Under the pieces are notes generated by a model, which worked only from the letters and a program-made list of their open reading frames with translations, had not been told where the DNA came from and did not search any database. A stretch of 64,000 nucleotides of DNA from Halichoerus grypus (Eukaryota; Chordata; Mammalia; Carnivora; Phocidae), in NCBI RefSeq assembly GCF_964656455.1, contig NC_135713.1:189528187-189592186 (forward strand), written 5' to 3'. The position numbers were made by a program, and so were the translations under genes. Below, one piece after another: positions 24,151-36,499 of this stretch (position 1 is its first letter; every line of letters starts with the position of its first letter).

Positions 24151-24340
24151 GGGGGCGCCTGGGTGGCTCAGTCGTTAAGCGTCTGCCTTCGGCTCAGGTC
24201 ATGATCCCAGGGTCCTGGGATCGAGCCCCACATCAGGCTCCCTGCTTGGCAGGAAGCCTGCTTCTCCCTCTCCCACTCCCCCTGCTTATGTTCCCTCTCT
24301 CGCTGTGCCTCTCTCTGTCAAATAAATAAATAAATAAAAT
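24151..24340 (+). mobile_element. CAN-SINE
   Basis: Young copy nested in L1; AAAATAAG at both ends. Confidence 0.94.
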
Positions 24341-24452
24341 AAGGTTGTTTAATGCATCCATCACCTCACATAGTTACAATTTGTGTGTGTGTGCCTCTGT
24401 GGGGAGAACTTTTAAGATCTACTCTCTTAGCAACTTTAAAATACACAATACA

Positions 24453-24648
24453 GGGGCGCCTGGGTGGCTCAGTCGTTAAGCGTCTGCCTTCGGCTCAGGT
24501 CATGATCCCGGGGTCCTGGGATCGAGCCCCGCATCGGGCTCCCTGCTCTGCGGGAAGCCTGCTTCTCTCTCTCCCACTCCCCCTGCTTGTGTTCCCTCTC
24601 TCGCTGTGTCTCTCTCTGTCAAATAAATAAATAAAATCTTTTAAAAAA

Positions 24649-24679
<31 letters not shown>

Positions 24680-24684
24680 AATAA
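24453..24684 (+). mobile_element. CAN-SINE
   Basis: Young copy nested in L1, tail expanded to about ten TAAA units; flanked by AAAATACACAATACAG. Confidence 0.96.
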
Positions 24685-25349
24685 AATACACAATACAGTT
24701 AACTATAGTCACCATGCTATACATTACATACTCAGAACTTACTCATCTGAAAACTGGAAGTTTGTATCCTTTGGCCACCTTCACATAGTCCTCTACCCCC
24801 TGCCTTTGGCAACCACCAATCTGGTGTGGGTTTTTTTGTGTGTTTTGTTGTTTTTTTTTTAAACTTGGTTTTTTAAGATTCCACATATCAGTGAGATCAT
24901 ACAGCATTTGTCTTTCTCTGTCTGACTTATTTCACTTAGCATAATGCTCTCTAGATTCATCCATGTTGTCACAGATGGCAAGATTTCCTTCTTTTTTATG
25001 GCTAAATAATATTGTTATACATATATCTCATATTTTCTTTATTCATCCATTAAAAATAACTTTTTTCTTGATTATAAAGTATTCCATTTATTATTATCTG
25101 TTTATTATAGAAAAATGGGAAGACACTAGAAACCACACATGCACACACACACACCCAGAATCCTATAACCCAAAATATTTTTTCAATACCTATACTTTTT
25201 CCAAGCACGACTATATGTGATTGTTTTGCAATGTGCCTCTTCATTTAGTAATATATTGTAAACTTTACCTATATCATTAAATATTGTTTTTTAAACCATG
25301 ATTGAAAGGGCTGAATAGTATTCCATTATATAAGATATTCTTCAATTTA

Positions 25350-25545
25350 GGGGTGCCTGGGTGGCTCAGTCGTTAAGCATCTGCCTTTGGCTCAGGTCAT
25401 GGTCCCAGGGTCCTGAGATCGAGCCCCGCATCGGGCTCCCTGCTCGTCGGGAAGCCTGCTTCTCCCTCTCCCCTCCCCCCCCCCGCTTGTGTTCCCTCTC
25501 TCGCTCTTTGTCAAATAAATAAATAAAATCTTAAAAAAAAAAAAA
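25350..25545 (+). mobile_element. CAN-SINE
   Basis: Flanked by AAGATATTCTTCAATTTA. Confidence 0.96.
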
Positions 25546-25774
25546 AGATATTCTTCAATTTAATTAATCCTCTAATGCTGAACACTTAAGTTGTTTCCAA
25601 TTTGTTGCTATTTTAAATAACACCATAAGGAACATCCTTATATACAGATACACAAATCTTTGAACATATTTCAGATTATGTCATCTAAATAGAATTGTTA
25701 GGTCAAAAGGTATGCACACTTTCAAGGCTTTCAATACATATATCAAACTGCCCTTCAAAAAAAGTGCCAATTTA

Positions 25775-25947
25775 GGGGCACCTCAGTGGTTTAGTTGGTT
25801 AAATGTCTGCCTTGGCTCAGGTCATGATCTCAGGGTCCTTGGATCGAGCCCCTCGTCAGGTTCCCTGCTCAGTGGGGAGTCTGCTTCTGCCTCTCCCCAG
25901 CTCATGCTTGGTCCCTCTCTCTCTCTGAGATAAAATCTTTTTTTAAA
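25775..25947 (+). mobile_element. Old CAN-SINE
   Basis: Diverged copy (GGGGCACCTCAGTGG) whose right target duplicate was later split by the next SINE. Confidence 0.9.
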
Positions 25948-25959
25948 GAAAAAGCACCA

Positions 25960-26153
25960 GGGGTGCCTGGGTGGCTCAGTCATTAAGCATCTGCCTTTGG
26001 CTCAGGTCATGATCCCAGGGTCCTGGGATCGAGCCCTGCATTGGGCTCCCTGCTCAGCGGAAAGCCTGCCTCTCCCTCTTCCACTCCCCCTGCTTGTGCT
26101 CCCTCTCTCGCTGTGTCTCTGTCAAATAAATAAATAAAATCTTTTTTAAAAAA
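25960..26153 (+). mobile_element. CAN-SINE
   Basis: Younger copy flanked by AAAAAGCACCA, inserted in the target duplicate of the preceding copy. Confidence 0.95.
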
Positions 26154-26441
26154 AAAGCACCAATTTACATCTGACCAACTAATATGAAGGTGCCAGTTTC
26201 CCCACATTCCTAAGCCACATTGTTTTTATTTTTTCAATATTTTTAGTTTTGTAAATCTGTTAGTTGGAAAAATTATGTCATTGTTTTTGTTTGTATTTCT
26301 TGATTTCTAGTGTAGTTGAACATAATTTTGTATGATTACTGAGCATTTGTAACTCTTCTTTTGTTCATTTTCTCTTTGGAAGACCATCTTTTTCTTATTT
26401 TTGGTACATATTTTTTATATATTAATATTAACCCAAAAGCT

Positions 26442-26622
26442 GGGGCACCTGGGTGGCTCAGTCGGTTGAGCATCCGACTCTTGGTTTCTGCTCAGTGGTG
26501 ATCTCGGGGTCGTGGGATCAAGCTGAGTCTGGCTCTGCCTGTCCCTCTCCCTAAGCTCCTCACCTTGCTTGAGCTCACCCTCTCTCTCTCTCTCTCTCAA
26601 AATAAATAAATAAGATTTTTAT
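26442..26622 (+). mobile_element. CAN-SINE
   Basis: Variant with GAGCATCCGACTCTTGG after the head; TC run near 26585. Confidence 0.92.
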
Positions 26623-27205
26623 TAAAACAATAATAATAATATTAACCTATAACCTTTTATCATATATGTTTACAATGTTTTCTCTTATTTTGTCATTTAT
26701 CTTCAGCTTCCGGCACTTTTTTGGCATAAGGAAGTTGTTAATATTTATGCACTTATATATTTTTTTCTTTTATGAGTTATTCCATAAGAGCCACTGGTTG
26801 GTTTTTCTTATGTTTGCCTTGTTCAAATTTAGCAACAAAACTGGAACGTAATGCAAAGTTCTTTCCAAACTAAATCTCTCACATTTGGGTAATAGAAATT
26901 CAAAACCATAAATCTTGACAATGTCACATTTCTAGGACATAATTTAAAATGTGTGCTTAAGGTAATAACTTACTTAAGGGCCCATTCCTTTGAAATTATG
27001 TGCTCTGCTCTGGTATTGCAAAATCAAGGAATCCTGCTTCATTACCAGCTCAGCATGTTAATTGTAGCCATACCATTCAGGAAGCCAAATATTTTCTATT
27101 TTGTTTTGATACCTTCAACAGTTAAGGAGGAAGATAAATCTATACACATTACAATGAATTCAGTATTTTTACTTGATATTTAAACTCATTACAAAATAAA
27201 CTTAT

Positions 27206-27406
27206 CTTTTTTCTTTTTTAAGATTTTATTTATTTGACACAGAGAGAGACACAGTGAGAGAGGAACACAAGCAGGGGGCGTGGGAGAGAGAGAAGCAAGC
27301 TTCCTACCGAGCAGGAAGCCCGATGTGGGACTCGATCCCAGGACCCTGGGATCATGACCTGAGCCCAAGGCAGACGCTTAACGACTGAGCCACCCAGGCG
27401 CCCCCC
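27206..27406 (-). mobile_element. CAN-SINE
   Basis: Reverse copy flanked by AAATAAACTTATCTTT. Confidence 0.96.
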
Positions 27407-27435
27407 AAATAAACTTATCTTTAAAATCTGCTTAG

Positions 27436-27634
27436 GGGGCGCCTGGGTGGCTCAGTTGGTTAAGCGACTGCCTTCGGCTCAGGTCACGATCCCGGAGTCC
27501 TGGGATCGAGTCCCACATCGGGCTCCCAGCTCAGCGGGGAGCCTGCTTCTCCCTCTGACCCTCTCCCCTCTCATGCTGTTTCTCTCTCTCTCAAATAAAT
27601 AAATAAAATCTTTAAAAAATAAAAAATAAAAAAA
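27436..27634 (+). mobile_element. CAN-SINE
   Basis: Flanked by TAAAATCTGCTTAGG; forms an inverted pair with the copy 30 bases to its left. Confidence 0.96.
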
Positions 27635-29251
27635 TAAAATCTGCTTAGGATATGTTCAGGGTTTCCATATATCATTACATAATTGAAACAGTAACAACAC
27701 AAAGAAAAGGAATATGTGCATTGTATCTCTATGTATTAGACTTTCCATACCTTTTGGAGTATGGCTCTATAACGTCCAGTTCTCGCTATAATTCTCCCTC
27801 ACTTTCTACCAGAAACAGATTACAAATTGTAAAAACATAAACCTACACGGTGGACTGTTTCATTTTGTAAAGAGCTGTATATTTCTGTAGATCTCCAGTT
27901 TGTTATTCTTTTCAAGCCTAAAAGATTACCAAAATATTTTAGAAACATGAAGCAAAATGAAAACATAGAATTAACATTATTTCTGAGAATGGTTTATCTA
28001 GTTAAACTACAAATGACTATCTTGTAGAATGCTGTATTATCAAGCTGATAAATTCCATTTTTTAGTACTTTAACAGATTAAGGGCTCAAAAGTTTCTATT
28101 TATAAATGCCACAATGGCATTTGTGAATATAGCTTATTGAAAACATTTTCTGCAGGTTGAATTAAGTCCCATTCTTTATGAAAACATAATGATCTGCCAC
28201 AGGTTATAGGCTCTGAATTTTAGACAACACAAAATAATCTCTCACAAACTTTCTAATTTACTCTCACCTAAAGGCTGGAAAACCCCACTGAAGGCTTTTT
28301 AAAACTCATCAGACATAGAAGAAAAAAAAAACCAGCTTTAATTGTAGGATCTCACTGACACAAACATAAGGAAATTCTGAGTTATAGATACTTCACATTA
28401 AGCTTTTTCCACTGACATTGTAACTTCTGTCAACATTCAAAGAAAACTCAACCCTGGTCAAAGGTGACAGTTTGACAATCCTGGGAGACAACATCCTCTG
28501 TTTATTTGAACAAGTTTATACCCTCTGCTCAGGGAATTGAAGTTTCTCTCCTCCCTAACTTGATCTCTCAAATTCAGATCACTACACTTTAGGGTAATGA
28601 ATTCTGTCTCCAAGATTTAACTTCACAATCTACCTCCAAGAAAAAATGCTAAGACCATCACATATAAAAAGGAATAAATTTCTGTAACTAGTTTCTAATG
28701 GCCTTTGAATAGCTCTAAACACACAATAATTTCTTCAGTTGCCTTAAAAATTAACCCCCAAATTAAAATTAAGTCCTTCTATCTCAGAAATCACAATTAG
28801 TAACTCTAAAAAGCTTCAATTAAACAAAAATAGGGCTGCAAATCCCTTCGAAATAAAGCTGTAAATAAAATGAGCTGGATACTTGCATTTTCAGTGAACA
28901 AACACGTGTTACGTGCTAAATTAGTGCAAATGACCCTTTTGTTTGTAAAGAGAGGCCAAGGAGACAGCTCACAGCTCTTCTCCTACGATGTATATGGTAA
29001 TGGTAGTGGCAGAACAACAAAGCACAATTTATATTTAGAATTAAGACCTCTGTTTTAACATAATTTCCACCAGGATTATATACTTTAGTTGGAAAAATAC
29101 TTATCATCACATTCATAAACTACAAGTTTCTAAATACTTATACATTTTTTCCCCATTAAAAATAAACAAGAGACCATTTGGGAACACAAATAAAGAAATG
29201 TAAGCCTTAAAGAAACCAAACGTCTTATTGCAAAACTGCAGTTGCCTGCTC

Positions 29252-29510
29252 TCTTTTGCAGTGCAGTGGTTAGGAACACAGCCTCCAGAATCAGTTTGGC
29301 CTGGGTCTGGATCCAGGCCTGCCATTATTACTAGCAATGTGACCTTGGACAAGTTACTTAACTTCTCTGTGGCCATTTCTTCATCTTTCATCTGAAAATA
29401 ATACCCTCCCCTTTGAGGATCACGAGTTAAAATATGGCAAGAGCTTATAACAGTGTCTGCTTGGCACACTGTTAAGTGGACAGTGATAGGTATTATTATT
29501 ATTATCTTTC
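29252..29510 (+). repeat. MIR element
   Basis: Nearly full MIR: GTGCAGTGGTTAGGAACAC, CAATGTGACCTTGGACAAG, ACTTAACTTCTCTGTGGCC, then a diverged tail. Confidence 0.85.
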
Positions 29511-30049
29511 TACTTTTAGGCTTTGGACATAATTTGAAGTACTTTTTAATTAATTTTCTGACCACTTTTTGGAAAATGGCATAATTATTATACAGATAAC
29601 TAGTACATCTTCCCAGATGAGCTCATGGTGGGTAGTGCTACAGCCCAGAGTGATAAATAGTTGTTTTTAATACAAATAATGGATGTGGCTGTTACTGGTA
29701 ACTTTGGCTTGATTTCCCATATGCAAAAAAATCCCCTACCAGGGGAAAACAAGCAGTATTAGAAAATACTTGGGTTTGTCCTATTAACATTACAGGGTAA
29801 AGCCAAATTCACTTTGCTAGTCTGATGGGCATTGAAAATATTAGTCATCAAATTAATCCCAACAAACAACAATAATTCATTGGCTCATTGATGTATTTCC
29901 CCTTGTCTTCCCCAACCTTTCTCTAACTAGTCAGAAAGGAAAGTTTTCATATTTTCTGAGAATCTCATTGCTGCTCTCAAACCATACTCTATATCTTAGT
30001 ATAATTTAAAAAATGAGTCAGCACAAGCACCTCAAAAAACTAGCAGTAC

Positions 30050-30249
30050 GGGGCACCTGGGTGGCTCAGTCGTTAAGTGTCTGTCTTCGGCTCAGGTCAT
30101 GATCCCAGGGTCCTGGGATTGAGTCCCGCATCGGGCTCTCTGCTCAGTGGGGAGTCTGCTTCTCCCTCTCCCTCTGCCTGCCGCTCTGCCTACTTGTGCT
30201 CTCTCTGTCAAATAAATAAATAAAATCTTTAAAAAAAAAAAAAAAAAAA
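30050..30249 (+). mobile_element. CAN-SINE
   Basis: Flanked by AAAAAACTAGCAGTAC. Confidence 0.96.
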
Positions 30250-30654
30250 CTAGCAGTACATTGAATGTGGAGATATTTCTCTTCATAATAGAAATGTGGA
30301 AAACATTTTTTTTAAAAAAGTGCCAAAAGCAATGGAAGAATAAAAGCAGAGTGAGTGTTAGATTTTGCAAGCTAGGTTCCAAAAGATAAATGTTCTTATC
30401 AATCAATATATGTATTTTTCATCTTAATAGTATTATAATATATGGGAAACAGATGTAATTATTATTAATAAATCCAAGAAAGAAAATATCCAGTATGTGA
30501 CAAATTATAACCTCTCCTTTACTGATTACTGGTGAGGGGGGACTGGGAGGTCAAGATACCCTGCTTTAAGCTCAACTACAAAGTGCATTATGCATAACTG
30601 CGCAACATGCTAATGCAGTATTGCCTTTACTAAGGTGATCCAAAAGAAAATTTA

Positions 30655-30852
30655 GGGGGCACCTGGGTGGCTCAGTCGTTAAGCGTCTGCCTTCGGCTCT
30701 GGTTCTGATCCCAGAGTCCTGGGATGGAGCCCTGCATTGCCCCATGGGCTCCCTGTTCCGCGGGAAGCCTGCTTCTCCCTTTCCCACTCCCCCTGCTGTG
30801 TTCCCTCTCTTGCTGTCTCTCTCTCTGTCAAATAAATAAAATCTTAAAAAAA
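30655..30852 (+). mobile_element. CAN-SINE
   Basis: Flanked by AAAGAAAATTTAGG / AAAGAAAGTTTAGG. Confidence 0.94.
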
Positions 30853-31129
30853 AAGAAAGTTTAGGAGAGATAAAGTACCCCTAAACTGCAAACATATTTG
30901 AATACCAATTTAATTAGGAGTCTATTTAGTCTTTATACTCCTTAGAATAAAGTTAGTTGAGGGCCAGGAAAAGGCCACTTGCTTTAATCATGGAAACAAT
31001 ACTATACGTACTCCTCCCAAGGATATACTTCTCTTCAAGTCTCCACATAATTTACATTCCAATATTTATATTAAAGGTGACATACCATGTAAAAATTATC
31101 CGGGAGGGTCAAAAATGAGTTTTATTTTT

Positions 31130-31326
31130 TATTTTTTTAAAGATTTTATTTATTTATTTGAGAGAGAGAGAATGAGAGAGAGAGCACATGAGAGGAGGGA
31201 GGGTCAGAGGGAGAAGCAGACTCCCCGCCGAGCAGGGAGCCCAATGCGGGACTCGATTCAGGGATTCCAGGATCATGACCTGAGCCGAAGGCAGTCACCC
31301 AACCAACTCAGCCACCCAGGCGCCCC
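31130..31326 (-). mobile_element. CAN-SINE
   Basis: Reverse copy flanked by AAAAATGAGTTTTAT / AAAAAAGAGTTTTAT. Confidence 0.95.
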
Positions 31327-31453
31327 AAAAAAGAGTTTTATAGCTGAGGGTGATTTCTCCTAAGTTCTACTACCATACCCTAAATTAGTCCTAGTTCTTA
31401 TTTAAATCCTCCATGACATTCTGTATGACTTAAGTGAGGTCAGAAAAACTGCC

Positions 31454-31646
31454 AGGGCACCTGGGTGGCTCAGTTGGTTGGGCGACTGCCTTCGGCTCAG
31501 GTCATGATTCTGGAGTCCCAGTGTGGAGTCCCACGTCGGGCTCCATGCATGGAGTCGGCTTCTCCCTCTGACCCTCCCCCCTCTCGTGCTCTCTCTCTCA
31601 CTCTCTCTCTCTCAAATAAATAAATAAAATCTTAAAAAAAAAAAAA
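31454..31646 (+). mobile_element. CAN-SINE
   Basis: Flanked by AGAAAAACTGC. Confidence 0.94.
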
Positions 31647-32894
31647 AGAAAAACTGCTACAATCACTACTTAATATGTGGGGTTCCAGATTATATAAGCC
31701 CAAGGCAACGCTTCTTTAAAACTTTGACGTTCAAGGCTCCATCTAACACATTTCAACTCTATCTTAGTGCTCTACATTATCTAGGTACCGGATAGAGACA
31801 GATAGCAGCAGCCCCATTTTTCTGTTAACTGCACCTCTGTTGTTGTTTTAAGAGTCCTTCTGAGGCTATACCTTAAAGAGAGTTGGGAACAGATTCAGGA
31901 ATGCCCTGCCTTCCCAACTGAGGACTCAGGCTGAGCTCAGTAAGGCTGTCATGAAGCAGTACAACAGACAAAGATAAACCACATGGCATCTGATGCTTGT
32001 CTTTATATGTTTAAAATAAAAATGTGACACTACAAGAAAGTTAACATATGGACCTAATTTTGAAAATACAAACAGGAAGCACCCCCACCCCAATATTACC
32101 ATTAAAAAAAAAAAAAAAAAGGAAACCAAACCTCAAAGATACCTTCCAAGGAAGTCATGGGTGTGACCAAAACTAACAAAAGTAATAAACGTCATCTAAA
32201 ACCCTGAAACCACCAAAAGTGAGGGTCTCATTCAACCAACTAAAAATCTAACACCTGTAAATTACTCCTCTCTTTGATTAGTAAAAACAGCATAGATTTA
32301 TATACGTAAAATCTTCTCCAAACTGGCTTACGTTTTTCAGTAACAAAGGATCATCATTAACAAGAAAAGATCCAATGTCAATATTCTACTTAAAATAAGG
32401 ACACATTATTAAAAATGAATACAATTTTCAGAAAAAGTTTTTATCACTGTGATGCTCATGATTTAAATGTACAAAAAACAGTCTGATCAATGGAAACTAG
32501 ATTGTTAAATTTGACTTTCTTATTCCCAGAAATAAGCATAAGACTGTTGTGTTTCCAACACTGCAGGGGAAAAAATACTTACGACTTTAGAACACTTCTA
32601 TTAACAAAGCTAAGATTTAAAGAAAATTTTTTCCTTTAACCACTACACAAAATTGGGGACACTGGTACTTTAGAGCTAATTTTTCAACATTATTTTTATT
32701 AAGTTCCGGAGTCAAAGTATTCTGACAACTTTATTATGCAGTAAAGGGATATTATTCTCCTGAAGAGCTCAGTAACCTGGAATTGTCAGATAACTTTTTA
32801 AAAGAGTAAGTTTCAAATACTCAAGACAAATTAATTTTTTTGCTTCCTTTTGTAGGAATAATGTGGCAATCTACACCCTAAAAGAAGGGGAAAT

Positions 32895-33094
32895 GGGGCG
32901 CCTGGGTGGCTCAGTCGTTAAGCATCTGCCTTCGGCTCAGGTCATGGTCCCAGGGTCCTAGGATCGAGCCCCCACATCAGGCTCCCTGCTCGGCGGGAAG
33001 CCTGCTTCTCCCTCTCCCACTCCCCCTGCTTCTGTTCCCTCTCTCTCTGTGTCTCTCTCTGTCAAATAAATAAATAAAATCTTAAAAAAAAAAA
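32895..33094 (+). mobile_element. CAN-SINE
   Basis: Flanked by AAAGAAGGGGAAA. The last SINE before about 6.1 kb of SINE-free DNA around the STAT5B CpG island. Confidence 0.95.
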
Positions 33095-34589
33095 AAGAAG
33101 GGGAAAAAAATATCCCACTGGTGGTTAGAACATCCAGAAATCTGTGAATACTTTTGAGATCCATACATGTTTACAGGGCACTAAAATAGTTAAGCCTCCT
33201 TTGATTCTACCTTCAACCTGCAATCCAATCTTGCATGTTATTTACCTATTTATAACATCTTCCTTTTGTAAGACTACCTCTATCACCTACGTACACAAAA
33301 ACAAGCCAAATGAACCATCACAAACACATTCATAAATATAAACCTAACACAAATCACAAATAATTTGAATACTAACACTACTATAACTTGAGAAACTTGA
33401 CACATAAGTACCAAAAGAGCAATAAATGGCACCCTTCACTAGTCTTGATGTGGTTTCTGTATATGTAAATAACACTTAAAAAAAAATCAATTGAGAGCCA
33501 GAAAACGAAGATGAAATGAGAAGTTGGGGCACAATAGGAAGTGCTGACCAAAATATTTATGTTGTAACACTCTAAACAATGATAGCACTTTTTCCCCTCT
33601 TCTATCATATATATCACGAAGTACCCATGGAAGAAATATACCCACCTTAAATTTCTTAACACAATCCATATTAATATCCTGTTGGCAAAAACATGAATGC
33701 TGAAAAGGCCAGGTCAAAGGAGAAGGCGGGATAATTTATGGAGTTGGGTATACAGCAAAGATTTTATGTAGTTCAGCTCCGAGTTATGCAATAACCAAAC
33801 TGCTAGTGATAGAAATCAACTTTTTTTTTTCTGAGGTTTTGCTTTTTTGAAAAAAGATCTCTCCATTCCTTCCCTGTGTCTCAACCAGGTGCTTGAAATT
33901 TTCATCTTCCAGAAGGCTATGGAAAACAAGTAATCTACTAGATGACACTTACCTTACCAAAGGTGTGGTGTTGTTTTAATTAAACCATGACAGACATCAC
34001 CATTTGTCACATGGTAAATTTTTCTTAAAATCGGCAGCCCCTTCTCCCATTTACACTATTGATTCTAACAACTGGAATCTTCCACGAGGTGGAAATTGGT
34101 ACCAAAACAAAAAACCCAAAGCCTTGATAAAAAGTCAATCAATAGGATTCCATCATTTGAAATTATCAGAACCGATCCAACGTTCACGGGTGTTACAAAA
34201 TAAAATTAGAAAAACATGAAAGGTACACGAAATAAAATACATCCTCTTCTACTAGTCAATAAACATAAATATAATATAAACAAATGAATAACAGAACAAT
34301 GTTAAGAGGCAAAGTTATATTATCTTCACTGAACAATAACAAAATTATTTGAGATAATATACGCAACAGCTGAAAGCTTATTATGGCCCAGGCAGCTATC
34401 CAACCACTTTGGAAACCTAAAATACCAGCGGATAATAAACACCATTTGAAGACCGAAAAAAGGACATAAACCTCAGTTTAATAATTTGGTGACACACTAG
34501 CCCTTTCGAGGGGCATTCCCCGAGGACATTCCAGAGACAATTAATGGAACTGTATTTAGGCAAAGATCTACTGCTCCACAGTGCTTTGG

Positions 34590-34765
34590 GCAGAGCACCG
34601 ACCTGAGAGTCCTCAGACGGACATTTCAGTCTCAGAACGACTGAACAGCTGTGTAAACTGAACAGGCCACTTTCTCCATCTACCTGGGGCCTCAGTTTCC
34701 TCACTTGTACAATAAGAGAATGTAGCATAATCCCGGGGTCCTTTCCAGCTCCAACATTCTATGAC
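34590..34765 (+). repeat. MIR-family fragment
   Basis: GGGGCCTCAGTTTCCTCACTTG and CCTTTCCAGCTCCAACATTC match the 3' half of MIR-type elements. Confidence 0.6.
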
Positions 34766-35774
34766 CCACTTTTAGTACTGTTTATTAGAATCAAAGGTCT
34801 GACAGGATCATGGGGGACAAGAAGAAAAAGAACTGGGAAGGATCGCTATCTCCTTTTGCCTTTCACATTCTTGTGGTTTTCATTAATCCCCATCTTCCTA
34901 AAAGCTGGCACTTGTTTTTCTTCTTTGCCTTTTCCATCACTGCTAGCTACAAGTGTTTGCAAACGCCTCTTGCTCCACACAAGTTCTTCCCTCTTTGATC
35001 AGCCTGATCATCTTGCCAGATTCCTTTAGCCTTAGACCGGCTTTTGTGACACCACAACTCGCCTTCCGACTCTCCCTATCTACCCCCGACACCAGGAGCA
35101 CTTTTTTACTCTTTATCCCCGGCTAGCAAAAAAAAAAAAAACAAAAAACAAAAAAAACATGCTGCATCCCACTGCCACACGCACCAGCCGGGGCCTGGCG
35201 GGTCCTGATGTGGGATCCCGCACCCCAAAGCCATATCGAAACGTTCGTATTTGTTGTCTTGACTCCATATAAGGCACTGTTCCTTGAGGCTTGCCTAACA
35301 CCCCCCACCCCACCGGGCACCCCCGGGCTCATCCCACCCCGGGGAGTCGCAGATCCCTCTTTTGAAAAAGGAAAAGCAAGGAGACGCCTGGGGTTACTCG
35401 GCACTGCAACCCGGGGGTGTGAGGTGGCCGACAGCAGTCCCCTCCTCTGGCAGGGGTCGGCGCCGGGGCCCCTCACACGCCCACCTCGACACACGAGCCC
35501 GCACGGTCCCCACACTCGACACCCTCCGCCCGCCACCGCCTCGGCACAACGCCCCTCGCGCGCCCCTAGCGCCCTCGCCCCCAGCGCCCCCGGCGCCCCC
35601 GGCACCCCCGGCCCCCAGCGCGCAGCCACCGCGGCCACCTCCTGGCCGGGGTAGCGATGGCGGCGGCGCGGCCCTGCCGGGCGTCTGGGCGGCCGGGGCG
35701 CGGGGCCCCGCCCGGGCGGGCTCCCCGGCCTCGCTCCCCGGCCCGGAGCCCAGGGCTCGCCCCACAGCTCCTAC

Positions 35775-35870
35775 CTCGCTCGGCACCTCGGGCGCCAGCC
35801 GCCACCGCCCGCCCGCTCCCTCCCTCGGCCGGGCCGCCGCGCGTAGTCGCCTGCGCAGGGTCCCCGCCCG
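35775..35870 (-). other. STAT5B: Possible STAT5B non-coding exon 1 (limits approximate)
   Basis: On the minus strand the sequence CGAG is followed by GTAGGAG at 35775/35774, the best-looking splice donor in the island. Upstream is GC-rich sequence typical of a 5' UTR. No protein-coding evidence is available and the transcription start is not visible. Other weaker donors exist within the island (for example near 35787), so the boundary is tentative. Confidence 0.4.
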
Positions 35871-36241
35871 GGGTGACGGCTCCCGCCGCCGAATCTCCTC
35901 ACGCCGGGGCCCGCGGGGGCGCGCGCGCTGCTCGCGCACCGAGGCCCGAGCGCGCCCCGCGCCGGCGCGCGCCGCTTCCTGGTTCCGCCCGGCGCGCGCT
36001 CGTGAGCCCCGTGGTCCCCCGCACCCGGTCCGCGGCCGCCCTGGAGGGACCCGGAACCCCCCGGCGCGCACGGGGTGGGGGAGGGGGCGGGCGCTGTGCG
36101 CAGCCCCTTGTCGCCGGGGCGAGTGGCGTCCCCTCTCGGCTCCCGAGGCGGGTCCCAGGGGGCCACGAGCACATGCTGCTTTGTTTGGGTCGGCTCGACC
36201 ACCACGAGCAGGGCTCGCGCCAGGCTGTTGTGATCGCGTTG

Positions 36242-36246
36242 ATTGG
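36242..36246 (-). promoter_or_regulatory. CCAAT box upstream of STAT5B
   Basis: ATTGG on the plus strand reads CCAAT on the minus strand, followed by AACGCGATC. It sits about 400 bases upstream of the proposed STAT5B exon 1, at the distal edge of the CpG island. A single motif, so weak evidence. Confidence 0.3.
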
Positions 36247-36268
36247 CCCCGCTCCGCGGCCCGCCACT

Positions 36269-36284
36269 CCCCCCCCCCCCCCCC
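36269..36284 (+). repeat. Run of 16 C
   Basis: Homopolymer at the distal edge of the STAT5B CpG island; its length may be unreliable in the assembly. Confidence 0.9.
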
Positions 36285-36499
36285 GCCCCGAGCTGAGGCC
36301 CGCGTTCCGGGTCCTGTCCCTCCCAGGCCCAGGTCAGAAGTCCACCGCTGCCCCATCAATAATTATCCCGGGTTTGCTCCCTGGAGGGCGTTTCAGCCAG
36401 GACTGCCGCTTACCACCCGGGCGGAAAGCCTGAATGGACACAGCAGGAGTTTACATTTGCCCAGGCCAACTGGATGCGTCCACGATTCCAGAGTAAATC

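Larger units (their letters stand above)
24020..25050 (-). mobile_element. L1M relic, split by two SINEs
   Basis: Reading on plus: TTTCATTGAGATATACCTGAC, CACATAGTTACAATTTG, GAACTTTTAAGATCTACTC, CACCATGCTATACATTACA, GGCAACCACCAATCTG, TTCCACATATCAGTGAG; this is the inverse of an L1M 3' region. SINEs at 24151 and 24453 interrupt it. Confidence 0.85.
25205..26260 (-). mobile_element. Old L1-like relic, split by SINEs
   Basis: AATAGTATTCCATTATATAAG, GTTGTTTCCAATTTGTTGC and TTGTTAGGTCAAAAGGTATG resemble an inverted old L1 3' region. Three SINEs (25350, 25775, 25960) interrupt it. Confidence 0.6.
1..35774 (-). other. STAT5B: STAT5B 5' intron (inferred), no coding exon
   Basis: Nothing here encodes recognisable STAT5B protein on either strand; the exon carrying the STAT5B start codon must lie left of position 1. 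The assignment rests on conserved mammalian gene order and on the minus-oriented paralogue of STAT5A exon 1 at 8505-8608. The stretch holds 42 SINEs, L1 relics, MIR/L2 pieces and DNA-transposon relics. Stretches without an assigned repeat, for example 1050-2040, 2880-3885, 8100-9330, 10240-11280, 11690-12900, 15720-16340, 17022-17998, 21765-22138, 23110-24020, 27634-29250 and 33095-34590, are mostly AT-rich and show no gene. Confidence 0.7.
35440..36310 (-). promoter_or_regulatory. STAT5B: CpG island, likely STAT5B promoter
   Basis: About 870 bases are strongly GC-rich with dense CpG, GC boxes (for example near 36085) and no TATA box. Flanking DNA is AT-rich on the left. In mammals STAT5B lies next to STAT5A in divergent orientation, so a CpG island about 9 kb upstream of STAT5A exon 1 fits the STAT5B promoter. 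A CCAAT box on the minus strand lies at 36242-36246. Long open frames here reflect base composition. Confidence 0.75.

Noticed and set aside
29113..29565. 150-codon minus-strand frame
   Set aside because: It runs antisense through a MIR element, has no recognisable domain, and lies in the inferred STAT5B intron.
1..35774. STAT5B coding exons on the minus strand
   Set aside because: No frame resembling the STAT5B N-terminus or any later exon was found, so the coding part must lie left of the window.
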